Assembly: GCA_029782145.1 (NCBI GenBank) | Contig: JAKOVH010000016.1 | Location: forward strand, 372,001 to 436,000 | Direction of reading: 5' to 3' | DNA from: Actinomycetes bacterium | Lineage (GTDB): Bacteria > Actinomycetota > Acidimicrobiia > Acidimicrobiales > Acidimicrobilacustridaceae | DNA length: 64,000 nt | Part shown: in pieces, positions 1 through 9,767 of the stretch | How the letters are laid out: every line of letters begins with the position of its first letter | Numbering within the stretch: position 1 is the first letter of the stretch | Made by a program: the position numbers and the translations under genes | The notes under the pieces: generated by a model | Told to the model about the DNA's origin: nothing | The model's input: the letters and a program-made list of their open reading frames with translations, nothing else | Databases searched by the model: none

Positions 1-328
1 CGTCACGGTCGGTGCATCGGGTGCCATCTTCGGGCTGATGGGCGCGGCGCTCGCCGCCCAGCGGCTCGCCCCGCACCGCGTCGCGCTGGCCAACATCGGC
101 GCGTTGATCGTGGTGAACCTGCTCATCACCTTCGCCGTGCCCAACATCTCGGTCGGGGCCCACGTGGGCGGCCTGGTCGCCGGGGTGGTCGTCGGGGCGC
201 TGGTGATCTGGCTCGACACCAAGGTGGCCTCGGAGTGGCTGGGCGCCGCGGTGTGCCTGGCGGTGGCGGCCGTGCTGTTCGTCGGCTGCCTCTGGGCGGC
301 CGACCACTGGGCCAACCCGATCCTGTGA
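1..328 (+). CDS. Rhomboid-family intramembrane serine protease, C-terminal part (5' end outside window)
   Basis: The reading frame is already open at base 2 and gives VTVGASGAIFGLMGA, which carries the rhomboid GASG motif with the catalytic serine. It continues with hydrophobic segments and a later histidine in NISVGAHVGGLVAGVVVG, which matches the catalytic histidine helix of rhomboids. About 108 residues are visible; the N-terminal transmembrane segments lie upstream of the window. Rhomboids cut transmembrane substrates inside the membrane; the substrate here is unknown. The family call is strong because both catalytic motifs are present with the right spacing. Confidence 0.88.
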   Translation, partial: VTVGASGAIFGLMGAALAAQRLAPHRVALANIGALIVVNLLITFAVPNISVGAHVGGLVAGVVVGALVIWLDTKVASEWLGAAVCLAVAAVLFVGCLWAADHWANPIL

Positions 329-337
329 CCCGCCCGC

Positions 338-778
338 TCAGCGCGCCTCGACGATCACCTTCAGGGCTCGCAGGTTGCGGATCCAGACGAGGCGCAGCAC
401 CTCACCGCCCACCGCGGCGCCGAGCGGCCCGCCCATCCACCACGGGAACCGGAGCCGCTCGCTCCAGGTGAAGCGCGTGCGCCCTCCCCGGGCCCGCCGG
501 AGGGTGAAGCGGCCGGTGCCCGTGACCATCCCGACGTGGCGCACGCCGATGGTGCGGCGCGGCACCCACCGGGTGATCTCCATGCGGTCGGTGAGGCGGA
601 ACGGGCCGAGCCGGGTGTCGCAGTCGAACGTCGTGCCCACCCCGCGGGTCCGGGCCGAGGTGAACCGGATGGCGTTGGCGTCGTGCATCCACTCGACGTG
701 GTCCTCGACCCGGCGCACGACGTCCCAGACCTCGGCCGGGCTGGCGTCGATAAGCGTGCTCACCCGGATGCCGGCCAT
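338..778 (-). CDS. SRPBCC / polyketide cyclase-type ligand-binding protein
   Basis: This 146-residue protein begins MAGIRVSTLIDASPAEVWDVV, the typical first strand and helix of the START/SRPBCC fold, followed by alternating strands and a C-terminal amphipathic helix. Such proteins bind hydrophobic ligands in a cavity or act as small cyclases; no catalytic residue can be named. The ATG start at 778 lies 6 nt from a TACCAT box on the same strand, so the transcript is probably leaderless. It is divergent from the phosphatase-like gene at 802, and its tail points toward the rhomboid gene. Function beyond the fold is unknown. Confidence 0.75.
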   Translation of the reverse strand: MAGIRVSTLIDASPAEVWDVVRRVEDHVEWMHDANAIRFTSARTRGVGTTFDCDTRLGPFRLTDRMEITRWVPRRTIGVRHVGMVTGTGRFTLRRARGGRTRFTWSERLRFPWWMGGPLGAAVGGEVLRLVWIRNLRALKVIVEAR

Positions 779-784
779 CGCCGC

Positions 785-790
785 ATGGTA
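785..790 (-). promoter_or_regulatory. Putative -10 box of the SRPBCC gene
   Basis: TACCAT on the minus strand ends 6 nt before the ATG at 778. This matches the TANNNT -10 consensus and the spacing expected for a leaderless mRNA. No convincing -35 element was seen. Confidence 0.45.
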
Positions 791-801
791 GGGAGGTGGT
801 C

Positions 802-1782
802 GTGGACGACGCCCAGCCGGACCCCGGATCGACCGCCGACCCCGACGACCGAGCCGACCTCGAGGCGCTGGCCGCCGCCCTCACCGAGGTGGGCCGGGCG
901 GTGCGTGACGCCGTGCGCTCGGGCGAGGTGGGCGGCGTGGGCCACGACGGCCACGTCGACGACCACCGCGTGGTGCGCACCGAGGGCGGCGACGACGTGT
1001 TCGGGGTCGACGCCCGGGCCGAGGCGGCCCTCGCCCCGGCCCTGGCCGCGCTGGGCGATCGGTGGCCGGGCACGGCGGTGGTCGAGGGCCACGACGAGCC
1101 GCTGGCGGTGGGTGACCCCGCCGGCCCGTGGCGCTACCTGGTCGACCCCGTCGACGGCACCCGCGGGCTGCTGGCCGGCAAGCGCAGCGCGTGGGTGCTG
1201 CTCGGTGCCGGCCGCCACGCCCGCACCCTCGAGCAGCTCGAGGTCGGCGCGGTGGTGGAGATCCCCACCCGGCGGGCCGCCGTGGGCCTCGTCGCCCACG
1301 CCGCCGTCGGCGGCCCCGCTCACGCCCTGGACGACGACCTGACCGGGGCCGGCGCCCCGCCCCGTCCGGTGGCGCTCGTGCCGCGAGGCGGTGATCTCGC
1401 CCGCCGCTTCGTCACCGTGGTCCGCCTGGCCCCCGGCAGCCACGCCCCCATCGGCGAGTGGGCCGACCGCCACCTCGAGGGCCTCGAGGTCTACGACGAC
1501 CTGGCGCCCTGCACCGGCGGCTACCTCGTCGGGCTCGCCGCCGGCAACGACGCCGCCGTGCTCGACCCGCGGCCGCTCCTGGTGCCGGGGCACCTGGCGG
1601 CGCACCCCTACGACCTGGCGTCGCTCGTGGTCACTCGGGCCGCGGGCGCCGTGGTCGAGGCCCTGCCGCCGGGACCGCTCGACGTGCCGATCGACTGCAC
1701 CACCCCGGTGGCGTGGGCCGGCTACGCGGACGAGGAGGTGGCCGCCCGGCTGCGCCCCGGCCCGGGCTCGCTGGCCGGTTGA
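802..1782 (+). CDS. Inositol monophosphatase / bisphosphate nucleotidase-family protein
   Basis: This 326-residue protein contains YLVDPVDGTRGLLAGKRSAW near residue 115, the DPxDGT metal-binding motif of Li+-sensitive phosphatases such as IMPase, FBPase and CysQ. The second metal motif (WDxxA) is not obvious near the C-terminus, where a GGYLVGLAAGND segment stands instead. The substrate therefore cannot be assigned and activity may be altered. GTG at 802 is chosen because AGGGAGG at 790-796 gives good spacing; GTG at 796 would overlap that site. It converges on galT, with a short tandem repeat between the two stop codons. Confidence 0.68.
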   Translation: MDDAQPDPGSTADPDDRADLEALAAALTEVGRAVRDAVRSGEVGGVGHDGHVDDHRVVRTEGGDDVFGVDARAEAALAPALAALGDRWPGTAVVEGHDEPLAVGDPAGPWRYLVDPVDGTRGLLAGKRSAWVLLGAGRHARTLEQLEVGAVVEIPTRRAAVGLVAHAAVGGPAHALDDDLTGAGAPPRPVALVPRGGDLARRFVTVVRLAPGSHAPIGEWADRHLEGLEVYDDLAPCTGGYLVGLAAGNDAAVLDPRPLLVPGHLAAHPYDLASLVVTRAAGAVVEALPPGPLDVPIDCTTPVAWAGYADEEVAARLRPGPGSLAG

Positions 1783-1790
1783 GCGCCGGC

Positions 1791-1842
1791 TCAAGTCCGG
1801 CACTGCCCGGGTCAGGCCCGGCACTGCCCGGCTCAGGCCCGG
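1791..1842. repeat. 21-bp tandem repeat between convergent genes, about 2.5 units
   Basis: Units start at 1791, 1812 and 1833 with the shared core CCGGCACTGCCCGG; the third is partial. The last unit covers the galT stop codon (1833-1835). The GC-rich repeats can pair with each other and could act as a weak bidirectional terminator, but no T-run is present. Confidence 0.7.
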
Positions 1843-2834
1843 CGCAGGTCGGCGGCCGCCTGCTCGGGCGCCACGATGTTGATGAGCACGCCGGTGCCCG
1901 CCTCGAACCCGGCGACGCTGAGCAGCCGGGGCAGCACGTGCACGTGCCAGTGGAAGGGGTCGCGGGCGTGGTGCGGGGCGGTGTGGAACACCAGGTTGTA
2001 GGCGGCGTCGCCCACGAGGCGGTCGAGGGCGGCCAGCACGTCGCGCACCGCCCGGCTCACCGACACCAGGTCGCCCGGGCTGGCCTCGGCGAGGTGGGCC
2101 TGGTGGCGGCGGGGGACGACGAGCATCTCGTAGGGCGTGGCCGACCAGAACGGGCACACCACCACGACCCGCTCGTCGGCGTGCACCACCCGCTCGCCGG
2201 CGGCCTCCTCCTCGACGAGCGTCGTGCACAGCACGCAGCCGTGGTCGTCGCGGGAGAACCCCTCGAGCTCGGCGAGCAGCTCGTCGGGCACGAACGGGAT
2301 GCCGAGCAGCTGGCCGTGCGGGTGGTCGAGCGACGCGCCGGCCTCTCGGCCGTGGTTCACGATCGTCTGGGTGTAGCGGACCGACGCCTGGTGGGCGTGG
2401 TCCTCCATGCGGTCGCGGATCGCGGCGATCACCAGGCCGACCTGCTTGTCGTCGAGGTCGGCCCAGCTGGCGTCGTGGTCGGGGCTGAACACCAGGACCT
2501 CATGGATCCCCGTGCCGGGCGCGGTGCGGAACACCGGACCGAGGTCCACGACCTCGAAGTCCTCGCGGCTGTCGAAGGCGGGGTAGAGGTTGGGGACGAC
2601 CCGCACCAGCCACTCGCCGCCCCGCCCGTAGGTCTCGAGGGCGGGCGGGGTCTCCTCCTCGTGGCCCGGGCAGAAGGGGCAGGTGCGCGCCAGCGGCGGC
2701 GCGGGCACCCGAGGGGCGAAGTCACCGGGGCGCGAGGCCCGCTCGCTGGCGATGGCCACCCAGCGGCGCGTGAGCGGGTTGAGGCGGAGCTCGCTCACCG
2801 CGACCGGGGACAGGTCGAAGGGGCCCACCGCCAC
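1833..2834 (-). CDS. galT: Galactose-1-phosphate uridylyltransferase-like protein
   Basis: This 333-residue protein has CPFC near residue 52 (zinc or structural site) and DHPHGQLLG near residue 170, the HPH nucleotidylation motif of the GalT branch of the HIT superfamily. A second histidine cluster, FHWHVHVLPRL, follows near residue 295. GalT swaps UMP between UDP-glucose and galactose-1-phosphate in the Leloir pathway. No galK or galE is nearby, so the physiological sugar phosphate is uncertain. The GTG start at 2834 is preceded by AGGA and, about 15 nt upstream, a TAGGTT box that overlaps the stop region of the methyltransferase gene. Confidence 0.82.
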   Translation of the reverse strand: MAVGPFDLSPVAVSELRLNPLTRRWVAIASERASRPGDFAPRVPAPPLARTCPFCPGHEEETPPALETYGRGGEWLVRVVPNLYPAFDSREDFEVVDLGPVFRTAPGTGIHEVLVFSPDHDASWADLDDKQVGLVIAAIRDRMEDHAHQASVRYTQTIVNHGREAGASLDHPHGQLLGIPFVPDELLAELEGFSRDDHGCVLCTTLVEEEAAGERVVHADERVVVVCPFWSATPYEMLVVPRRHQAHLAEASPGDLVSVSRAVRDVLAALDRLVGDAAYNLVFHTAPHHARDPFHWHVHVLPRLLSVAGFEAGTGVLINIVAPEQAAADLRRA

Positions 2835-2852
2835 TCCTGCACGCTCGGCAAC

Positions 2853-3620
2853 CTAGCGCGGCCCCTCGAGACGGTAGAGCGACACGTGGCTGTCGGAGTG
2901 CTCGTCGAAGGGCCGGCCCCGCCAGTCCGACCACCGCTCGGCCAGCACGAGGCCGGCGTCGGCGGCCATGGCGTCGAGCTGCTCGGGCGTCACGTAGCGC
3001 ACCCGCCACGGCCGCAGCCGCACCGAGCCGTCGCGCAGCTCGACGTGCTGGCCGGTGACCACCTGGGCGTCGGCGTCGTGCTCGGTGGCGGTCAGCACCA
3101 CGGCCTCGGTGCTCACCCGGGCGACGTCGAGCGACGTGCGGGGCACCTCCTGCGCCGGCGCGGGCACGTAGGCCTCGAGGGCCAAGGCCCCGTCCGAGGC
3201 CAGCAGCGAGGCCACCCCGGCCAGGCACCGTCGCTGGGCGTGCTCGGTGTGGAGGTTGAGGAACGTGTTGTACGCGCAGTAGACGACGCGGTAGCCGCGC
3301 TCGGGCACACCGTCGACGGCGGCCAGGGCCTCGGCGACGTCGGCCATGTCGGCCTCCACCACCGTGACCGCGCTCCCGCCCGGCTTGGCCGCCAGCCGCT
3401 CGAGCATGCTCGGTGACGCGTCGACGCCGACCACCTGGGTGCCGGTGGCGGCGAGCGGCAGGGCGAGGCGACCGGTGCCCACCCCCAGCTCCAGGGCCGG
3501 TCCGGGCCCGGCCAGGGCGCGCAGCCGCTCCACCGCCCCGTCGGTGTCGAACGCGGCGCCGTACCAGTCGTCGTAGACGTCGGCGAAGGCCTCGCCGTAG
3601 CGAGCGGCATCGTGCAGCAC
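2853..3620 (-). CDS. Class I SAM-dependent methyltransferase
   Basis: The predicted 255-residue protein (GTG start, VLHDAARYGEAFADVYDDWY) carries LELGVGTGRLALPLA, the SAM-binding motif I. This is followed by VVGVDASPSMLERL (motif II acidic residue) and VVYCAYNTFLNL (motif IV region). The fold is that of small-molecule methyltransferases; the substrate is unknown. The same frame stays open far upstream as GC-driven antisense, so the start was set at the first codon giving a normal methyltransferase N-terminus. It lies 18 bp upstream of galT on the same strand, so the two may be cotranscribed. Confidence 0.78.
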   Translation of the reverse strand: MLHDAARYGEAFADVYDDWYGAAFDTDGAVERLRALAGPGPALELGVGTGRLALPLAATGTQVVGVDASPSMLERLAAKPGGSAVTVVEADMADVAEALAAVDGVPERGYRVVYCAYNTFLNLHTEHAQRRCLAGVASLLASDGALALEAYVPAPAQEVPRTSLDVARVSTEAVVLTATEHDADAQVVTGQHVELRDGSVRLRPWRVRYVTPEQLDAMAADAGLVLAERWSDWRGRPFDEHSDSHVSLYRLEGPR

Positions 3621-3722
3621 CGGGCCAGTCTGGCCGGGCAGAATGGCCGCGACGGACGGCGGCGGCCGGGTGGGCCGACGGGCGAGACGACGGGCGAGAC
3701 GACGGGGGAGTCGGAGGTGGGA

Positions 3723-4556
3723 GTGGCGCAACCGGCAGGTGCGGTCGAACCGCTCGGACCGGCGACCCTCACCGACATCCTCGACGGCGGCTACCGGCTG
3801 CTGCGGGCCCAGCCGGGGACGGTGCTCGGGCTCACCGCCGTGTTCCTCGTGCCTGCCGCGGTGCTGGCCGGCCTCGGCGCGGCGGCGTCGTCGTCGCCGT
3901 TCGAGGTGTTGACCGCTCCCGGCACGTGGGGCAGCACCGGCGGCGACCCCGGCGCGGCCGCGGTGCTCGTCAGCTTCGCCGGCCTGCTGGTGCGCTCCCT
4001 CGGGATCATGTACCTCGGCGTCGCCCTCACCGAGGTGGTCGTCGCGGCCCACGCCGGGCAGCGCCTGGGGCTCGGCCCGGCGGCCCGGGCCGCGCTGCGC
4101 CGCTCGGGCGCGGTGCTCGGCTCGTGGCCCCTGCTCGCGCTCGGGTCGGTGGCGGCCTACGTCGCGTGCGTCCTGCCCCTCGCCGTGTGGCTCACGTTCA
4201 CGGCCGTCGTGGCGCCGGTGATCGCCGCCGAGCGCGCCGGCCCCCTCGCCGCCATCGGACGGTCGTTCTCGCTCGTGGCCCGGCGCTTCTGGGTGGCGCT
4301 GGGCGTGGTGCTGCTGTCGAGCCTGGTGGCCCAGGTCCTGCAGACCCTCCTGTCGCTCGTCCCCACCCTCGTCGCCGCCCTGCTGCCGTGGGGCGCGGCG
4401 TGGGCGGTCACCTCGCTGGGCAACGCCCTGGCGTCGGTGGTGACGGTGGGCCCGCTGGTCCTCAGCAGCGTGCTGCTCTACCTCGACCTTCGGGTCCGCA
4501 CCGAGGGGCTCGACCTTCGGCAGCGGGCGGCGGCGGCGTTCACCCGTGGCGGCTGA
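3723..4556 (+). CDS. Multi-pass membrane protein of the MoxR/DUF58 operon
   Basis: This 277-residue protein has about six hydrophobic segments, with a cytoplasmic start VEPLGPATLTDILDGGYRLLRAQPGTV. It resembles membrane proteins of the glycerophosphodiester-phosphodiesterase membrane-domain type, but no enzyme motif is visible. GTG at 3723 is chosen because GGAGG at 3713-3717 is ideally placed; upstream codons encode a low-complexity Gly/Thr stretch. Its end overlaps the next gene by 11 bp, so it is the first member of a five-gene operon. A CAGAAT box at 3639-3644 may be its -10 element. Confidence 0.72.
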   Translation: MAQPAGAVEPLGPATLTDILDGGYRLLRAQPGTVLGLTAVFLVPAAVLAGLGAAASSSPFEVLTAPGTWGSTGGDPGAAAVLVSFAGLLVRSLGIMYLGVALTEVVVAAHAGQRLGLGPAARAALRRSGAVLGSWPLLALGSVAAYVACVLPLAVWLTFTAVVAPVIAAERAGPLAAIGRSFSLVARRFWVALGVVLLSSLVAQVLQTLLSLVPTLVAALLPWGAAWAVTSLGNALASVVTVGPLVLSSVLLYLDLRVRTEGLDLRQRAAAAFTRGG

Positions 4557-5160
4557 CCCCGACCAGGCCCGGCGGGCCGCCGAGCAGATCCTCAACGGTC
4601 CCGAGTACCAACCGCCCGCCGAGCCGTGGTGGCAGAAGGTGCTCACCTGGATCGACGAGCTGTTCCAGCGCGTCGTGTCCACCCTCGGCGGCTCGGGTGG
4701 CGGGTCGGTCCTGGGCTGGCTCGTGGTGGTGCTGGTCGCTGCCGCCCTCGTCGCGGTGGTCGTGCTGGCGCTGCGTACGTCGTGGCGCTCGGGCCGACGG
4801 TCCACGGCCGACGACGAGGCGCCGGCACCCCGGCGGCGACGGGTGCGCGAGCCGAAGGTCGACTGGGACGAGGAGGCGGCGCGCCTCGAGGCCCAAGGCC
4901 GGTGGCGTGACGGGCTGCGGGCCCGGTACCGGGGGCTGGTGGCCGAGCTGTCGCGGCGTCGGGTGGTCGACCCGGCGGCGGCCCGCACGACCGGCGAGCA
5001 CCGCCGCGAGGTCGGTGTCGCCGCCCCCGACGTGGCGGCCGAGTTCGCCGACGCCGCCGAGCTGTTCGACCGGGCCTGGTACGGCCGCCGGCCGACCGGT
5101 GCGGCCGAGGCGGAGCGCTTCGCCGAGCTGGCCCGACGCGTCGCGGAGCGCACCGGATGA
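4546..5160 (+). CDS. DUF4129 domain membrane protein
   Basis: This 204-residue protein has one central membrane segment near residues 58-77 (GWLVVVLVAAALVAVVVLAL). It is followed by a basic linker and a helical cytoplasmic domain with DWDEEAARLEAQGRWRDGLRARYRGL, typical of DUF4129. DUF4129 proteins are regularly found beside MoxR and DUF58 genes and are thought to belong to a membrane assembly served by the MoxR chaperone; the exact role is not established. It starts at GTG inside the upstream gene and ends in an ATGA overlap with the downstream one, which indicates translational coupling. Confidence 0.82.
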   Translation: MAADPDQARRAAEQILNGPEYQPPAEPWWQKVLTWIDELFQRVVSTLGGSGGGSVLGWLVVVLVAAALVAVVVLALRTSWRSGRRSTADDEAPAPRRRRVREPKVDWDEEAARLEAQGRWRDGLRARYRGLVAELSRRRVVDPAAARTTGEHRREVGVAAPDVAAEFADAAELFDRAWYGRRPTGAAEAERFAELARRVAERTG

Positions 5161-6355
5161 CCGCCATCGCCGACCCGCCCGCGGCCGGACGCGGGCGGCG
5201 CGGCCGGGCCGGGCTCGTCGTCGGGCTGGTGGTGGCCGGCGTGGTGCTGCTGGTGCTGATCGGCCTGGCCGCGCCCGCCCGGCGCAACGACGGCCCGGCG
5301 CTCGACCCGACGTCCACCTCGCCGAACGGCACCAAGGCGGTGGTGGAGCTGGCCCGCCAGCTCGGCGCCGACGTCACCGTGGGCGCCAACGTGCCGGGGG
5401 CCGGCACCGACGTGGCGCTCATGTTCGAGGACCTGGGCGGCGACGGCGCCGCGGATCGCCTGCTCGCCTGGGTGCGCGAGGGGCACACCCTGGTGGTGGC
5501 CGCGCCCACCTCGCAGCTCGCTCCCGAGGCCGACTACGTGAGGCCCGACGACCCCTTCTCCGACTCCCAGCGGGTCGCCCGCGACCGGTGCGACGTCGAC
5601 GAGCCGGCGGGCTTCGAGCGCCTCTCCGACCTGGAGTCGTTCGGCCCGGTGGCCCGCTTCCAGGTGCCCGAGGGCGCCCGCAGCTGCTTCGCCGACGCCG
5701 ACGGCGCGGTGGTCGTGGTGCAGCGCAGCGGCCGCGGCACGCTCGTGTCGGTCGGCACGCCCTGGGTGTTCACCAACGAGGCGCTCGACCAGGCCGACAA
5801 CGCCGGGCTCTTCGCCGTGCTCGCCGTGCCCGAGCGCGGCACCCGCCTGCAGGTCCTCGTGGCCGGCTCCGACCCCGCCGAGCTCGCCCCACCCGACGAC
5901 GGCGGGTCGCTGGACCTGCCCACCGGCGTGGGCCTGGCGCTGCTGCAGCTGCTCGTCGCCTTCGTCGTGTACTGCCTCTACCGGGCCCGCCGGCTGGGCC
6001 GCCCCGTGCCCGAGGACCCGCCGGTGGTGATCGCGGGCTCCGAGCTGGTGCGCGCCGTCGGCGGGCTGCTCGAGCACGCCGGCGCCCGCGATCGGGCGGC
6101 CGCCTCGCTGCGCCGGGCCGCGTGCCGCCGCCTGGCCGACCACTTCGGCCTGCCCCCGGCGGCGTCGGTGCCGGCGGTCGTCGACGTGGTGGCCGCCCGC
6201 AGCACCGTCGAGCGCGAGCGGCTGGCGGCCGCGCTCCACGCCGCGCCGGTGGCCGACGACGCCGCCCTCGGCGCGCTGGGCCGGGAGCTCGACGAGCTCG
6301 TCGACGCCGCCCTCGGCCGACCCTCAGCTCACCCGACCCGCCCAGGAGGCCGACC

Positions 6356-6359
<4 letters not shown>
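5157..6359 (+). CDS. DUF4350 domain membrane protein
   Basis: This 400-residue protein has an N-terminal membrane segment (residues 17-40). It is followed by the DUF4350 region: DPTSTSPNGTKAVVELARQLGADV, then a GATase-like ALMFEDLGG strand. A second membrane segment lies near residues 262-285 and a cytoplasmic helical tail follows. It overlaps DUF4129 by ATGA at 5157 and its stop overlaps the MoxR start. Its position between DUF4129 and MoxR matches the mycobacterial cluster. Biochemical function is unknown. Confidence 0.82.
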
Positions 6360-7345
<986 letters not shown>

Positions 7346-7352
7346 CCCCGCG

Positions 7353-8660
7353 GTGACCTTCCCCGTCCCCACCCGCCGCCTCGCCGCGGTGGTGGCCGCC
7401 TCCACGGTCGTCGTGCTCGTGCTGGGCAGCCCGTCGGTGCTGCTCGCCGTGGAGGCCGCCCTCGTCGTGGTCGCCGTCGTCGACCTGGTGCTGTCACCGT
7501 CGCCTCGGCGCATCGGTGTGGAGCGCCATCTGCCGGCCTCCGCCGTGCTCGACGCGCCCACCACGATGAGCTGGACGGTGACCAACCCCGGTCGTCGGGG
7601 CGTGACCGTGTCGGTGGCCGACCAGCTGGCGCCCTCGCTGCGCGCCGACCGGCGGCGGTGGCGGCTGCGCGTGGGCGGGGGTGAGGCGGTCGAGGTCGAC
7701 ACCGGCCTGCGGCCGTCGCGCCGGGGCCGGTTCGAGCCCACCGACGTGGTCGTGCGCACCGAAGGGCCGTTGGGGCTCGTGGCCCGCCAGCGCACGCGGC
7801 AGGCGCCCGGGCGGATGTTCGTCTACCCCCGCTTCCCGTCGCGCGACGACGCCGAGCTGCGGGTGCGCCGGGCCCGCCGGGTCGAGGCGGGCCTGCGCAC
7901 CGCCCAGGGTCGGGGCGGAGGCACCGAGTTCGACCAGCTGCGGGAGTACACCCCCGACGACGAGTCCCGCCGTATCGACTGGGCCGCCACGGCGCGCACC
8001 GGCCGGCCGATCGTGCGCACCTACCGCGCCGAGCGCAACCAGGTCGTGGTGACGCTCCTCGACAACGGCCGGGTGATGGCCGGCCAGGTCGCCGGCGTGC
8101 CCCGCGTCGAGCACGCCATGGACGCCGCCATGGCCCTCACCAGCGTGGCCGCCCGCCTCGGCGACAGGGCCGGGCTGGTCGCGTTCGACACCACCGTGCG
8201 CGCCGTGGTCCCGCCCGGCTCGGGCGCCCGCCAGGTGGGCCGGGTGGCCGACGCCTTCCCCGAGCTCGAGCCCGTGCTGGCCGAGAGCGACTACGCCGGC
8301 GCCTTCGCCGAGACGTTGTCGCGCTTCCGTCGCCGGGCGCTGCTGGTGGTGCTCACCGACCTCGTCGAGCAGGCGCTGCTCGAGTCGCTGCTTCCGGCGC
8401 TGCCGTTGATCGCCTCGCGCCACCGTGTGCTGGTGGCTGCGGTGCACGACCCCGACCTGGTGCGCTGGGCGGAGGCGCCGCCCGACGACGCCGAGCAGGC
8501 CTATCGGGCGGCCGCTGCCGTCGATGCCCTCGACGAGCGCGGGCGGGCCGCGGCCCGCCTGCGTGGTCTGGGGGCCACCGTGCTCGACGCCCAGCCCGGT
8601 GAGCTCTCGGGACGGCTGTGCGACCTCTACCTCGACGTCAAGGCCATCGGCGCCCTGTAG
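7353..8660 (+). CDS. DUF58 domain protein (VWA-like partner of MoxR)
   Basis: This 435-residue protein has two N-terminal membrane segments (about residues 9-45). These precede a beta-rich region and the DUF58 signature FDQLREYTPDDESRRIDWAATAR near residues 190-215. The rest reads as a VWA-like fold (VVTLLDNGRVMAG, ALLVVLTDL). DUF58 proteins are the usual client of the MoxR ATPase encoded just upstream. GTG at 7353 is the first codon after the MoxR stop, so the two are cotranscribed. It converges on the spoIIM-like gene, with 42 bp between stops. Confidence 0.88.
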   Translation: MTFPVPTRRLAAVVAASTVVVLVLGSPSVLLAVEAALVVVAVVDLVLSPSPRRIGVERHLPASAVLDAPTTMSWTVTNPGRRGVTVSVADQLAPSLRADRRRWRLRVGGGEAVEVDTGLRPSRRGRFEPTDVVVRTEGPLGLVARQRTRQAPGRMFVYPRFPSRDDAELRVRRARRVEAGLRTAQGRGGGTEFDQLREYTPDDESRRIDWAATARTGRPIVRTYRAERNQVVVTLLDNGRVMAGQVAGVPRVEHAMDAAMALTSVAARLGDRAGLVAFDTTVRAVVPPGSGARQVGRVADAFPELEPVLAESDYAGAFAETLSRFRRRALLVVLTDLVEQALLESLLPALPLIASRHRVLVAAVHDPDLVRWAEAPPDDAEQAYRAAAAVDALDERGRAAARLRGLGATVLDAQPGELSGRLCDLYLDVKAIGAL

Positions 8661-8702
8661 CCACCCGACGACCTCGCGCAGGCTCGCCCCGGCCGAACCC
8701 GC

Positions 8703-9743
8703 TCAGCCGGTCGATCCCGCCGGCGCCGGCGCGCCCACGGGCGCCGCGTCGGGCCCCGACGGCTCCTCGCCCAGCGCTCCGGTGAGCCCCCTCGCCGCCG
8801 CCCCGCGGCCGCGCACCACCAGGTAGCCGACGAACGCGACCCACGCCGAGGCGCCCACGCCCACCCTGACCACCGCCGGCAGCCCGCTGCCCGTGAGGAA
8901 GCCCTCGATGGTGCCGGCGGCCAGGAAGGTCGCCATGAGGCCGAGCACCACGGCGGCGGCCCGCCGTCCCTCGCTGGCCAGGGCGTCGGTGCGGCGCCGG
9001 TCGCCCGGCGCGATCCACGCCCAGCCGAGCGCCAGGCCGGCGGCGCCGGCGATGACGATGGCGCTGAGCTCGAGCATGCCGTGGGGCAGGATCAGCCCGA
9101 AGAACCGGCCTCCGTCGCCGGCGGCGATCATCCACGCCGCCGCCTGCCCGAGGGCCGCGCCGTTGGAGGCGAGGATCAGCACGCCGGGCACCGCACCGAG
9201 CAGCCCCAGGCCGAACGCCGTGAACGACACCTGGATGTTGTTCGTGGTCACCTTGGTGAAGAACACCACCGACGGCTGGTCGGAGTAGTACTGCTCGAAC
9301 CGGTCCTCGACGTACTCCCGGCGGTACGAGGGGCTTCCCGACCGGTCGAGCGCCTGCTGGTCGTGGGTGAGCCACACCGCCATGGCGACGGCGGGCAGGA
9401 AGGTGGCCAGCGCGGCCACGGCGACGAAGCGGCGCAGGTGCCACACCGCCGCGGGGAAGGTGTCGGCGAAGAACCGCCCGAGGGCGCGGCCCGGGCGCGA
9501 CCGCTGCCCGTAGATGGCCGCCGAGGCGTCGGCCACCAGGCGGGTGAGCCGGCCGGTCAGCTCCGGGTCGCGGTAGGTCGTGCGCACGTGCGAGAGCTGG
9601 GCCGAGGTGCGCTGGTAGAGCGCCACCAGCTCGTCGATCTCGACCGCGTCGAGCGACGAGCGCCGCCAGCGGGCGCGGGCGCTCAGCTCGGCCAGGCGGG
9701 CCCAGCCGGGCTGGTTCTGCACGAGGTACCGATCGATGTCCAC
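8703..9743 (-). CDS. Stage II sporulation protein M (SpoIIM)-family membrane protein
   Basis: This 346-residue protein begins VDIDRYLVQNQPGWARLAEL, with a helical cytoplasmic region followed by six or so membrane segments. The motif FFTKVTTNNIQVSFTAFGLGLL and the later LPHGMLELSAIVIAG are characteristic of the SpoIIM/DUF95 family. Outside Firmicutes these proteins are not tied to sporulation and are usually beside MoxR/DUF58 and RDD genes, as here. GTG at 9743 lies 24 bp from the divergent RDD start. A proline/alanine-rich cytoplasmic tail of about 35 residues ends the protein. Confidence 0.85.
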   Translation of the reverse strand: MDIDRYLVQNQPGWARLAELSARARWRRSSLDAVEIDELVALYQRTSAQLSHVRTTYRDPELTGRLTRLVADASAAIYGQRSRPGRALGRFFADTFPAAVWHLRRFVAVAALATFLPAVAMAVWLTHDQQALDRSGSPSYRREYVEDRFEQYYSDQPSVVFFTKVTTNNIQVSFTAFGLGLLGAVPGVLILASNGAALGQAAAWMIAAGDGGRFFGLILPHGMLELSAIVIAGAAGLALGWAWIAPGDRRRTDALASEGRRAAAVVLGLMATFLAAGTIEGFLTGSGLPAVVRVGVGASAWVAFVGYLVVRGRGAAARGLTGALGEEPSGPDAAPVGAPAPAGSTG

Positions 9744-9752
9744 GCCGGTCGC

Positions 9753-9759
9753 TACGGTA
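9753..9759. promoter_or_regulatory. Shared divergent -10 box for RDD and SpoIIM genes
   Basis: The 7-mer TACGGTA reads as TACGGT on the plus strand (9 nt before ATG 9768) and as TACCGT on the minus strand (10 nt before GTG 9743). Both match TANNNT, so the two leaderless promoters would occupy the same bases. Confidence 0.5.
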
Positions 9760-9767
9760 GGCGAGCC

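Noticed and set aside
2853-6239. Minus-strand open frame of over 1000 codons across the DUF58/MoxR operon
   Set aside because: It is antisense to well-supported genes and low-complexity apart from its last 255 codons, which are the methyltransferase.
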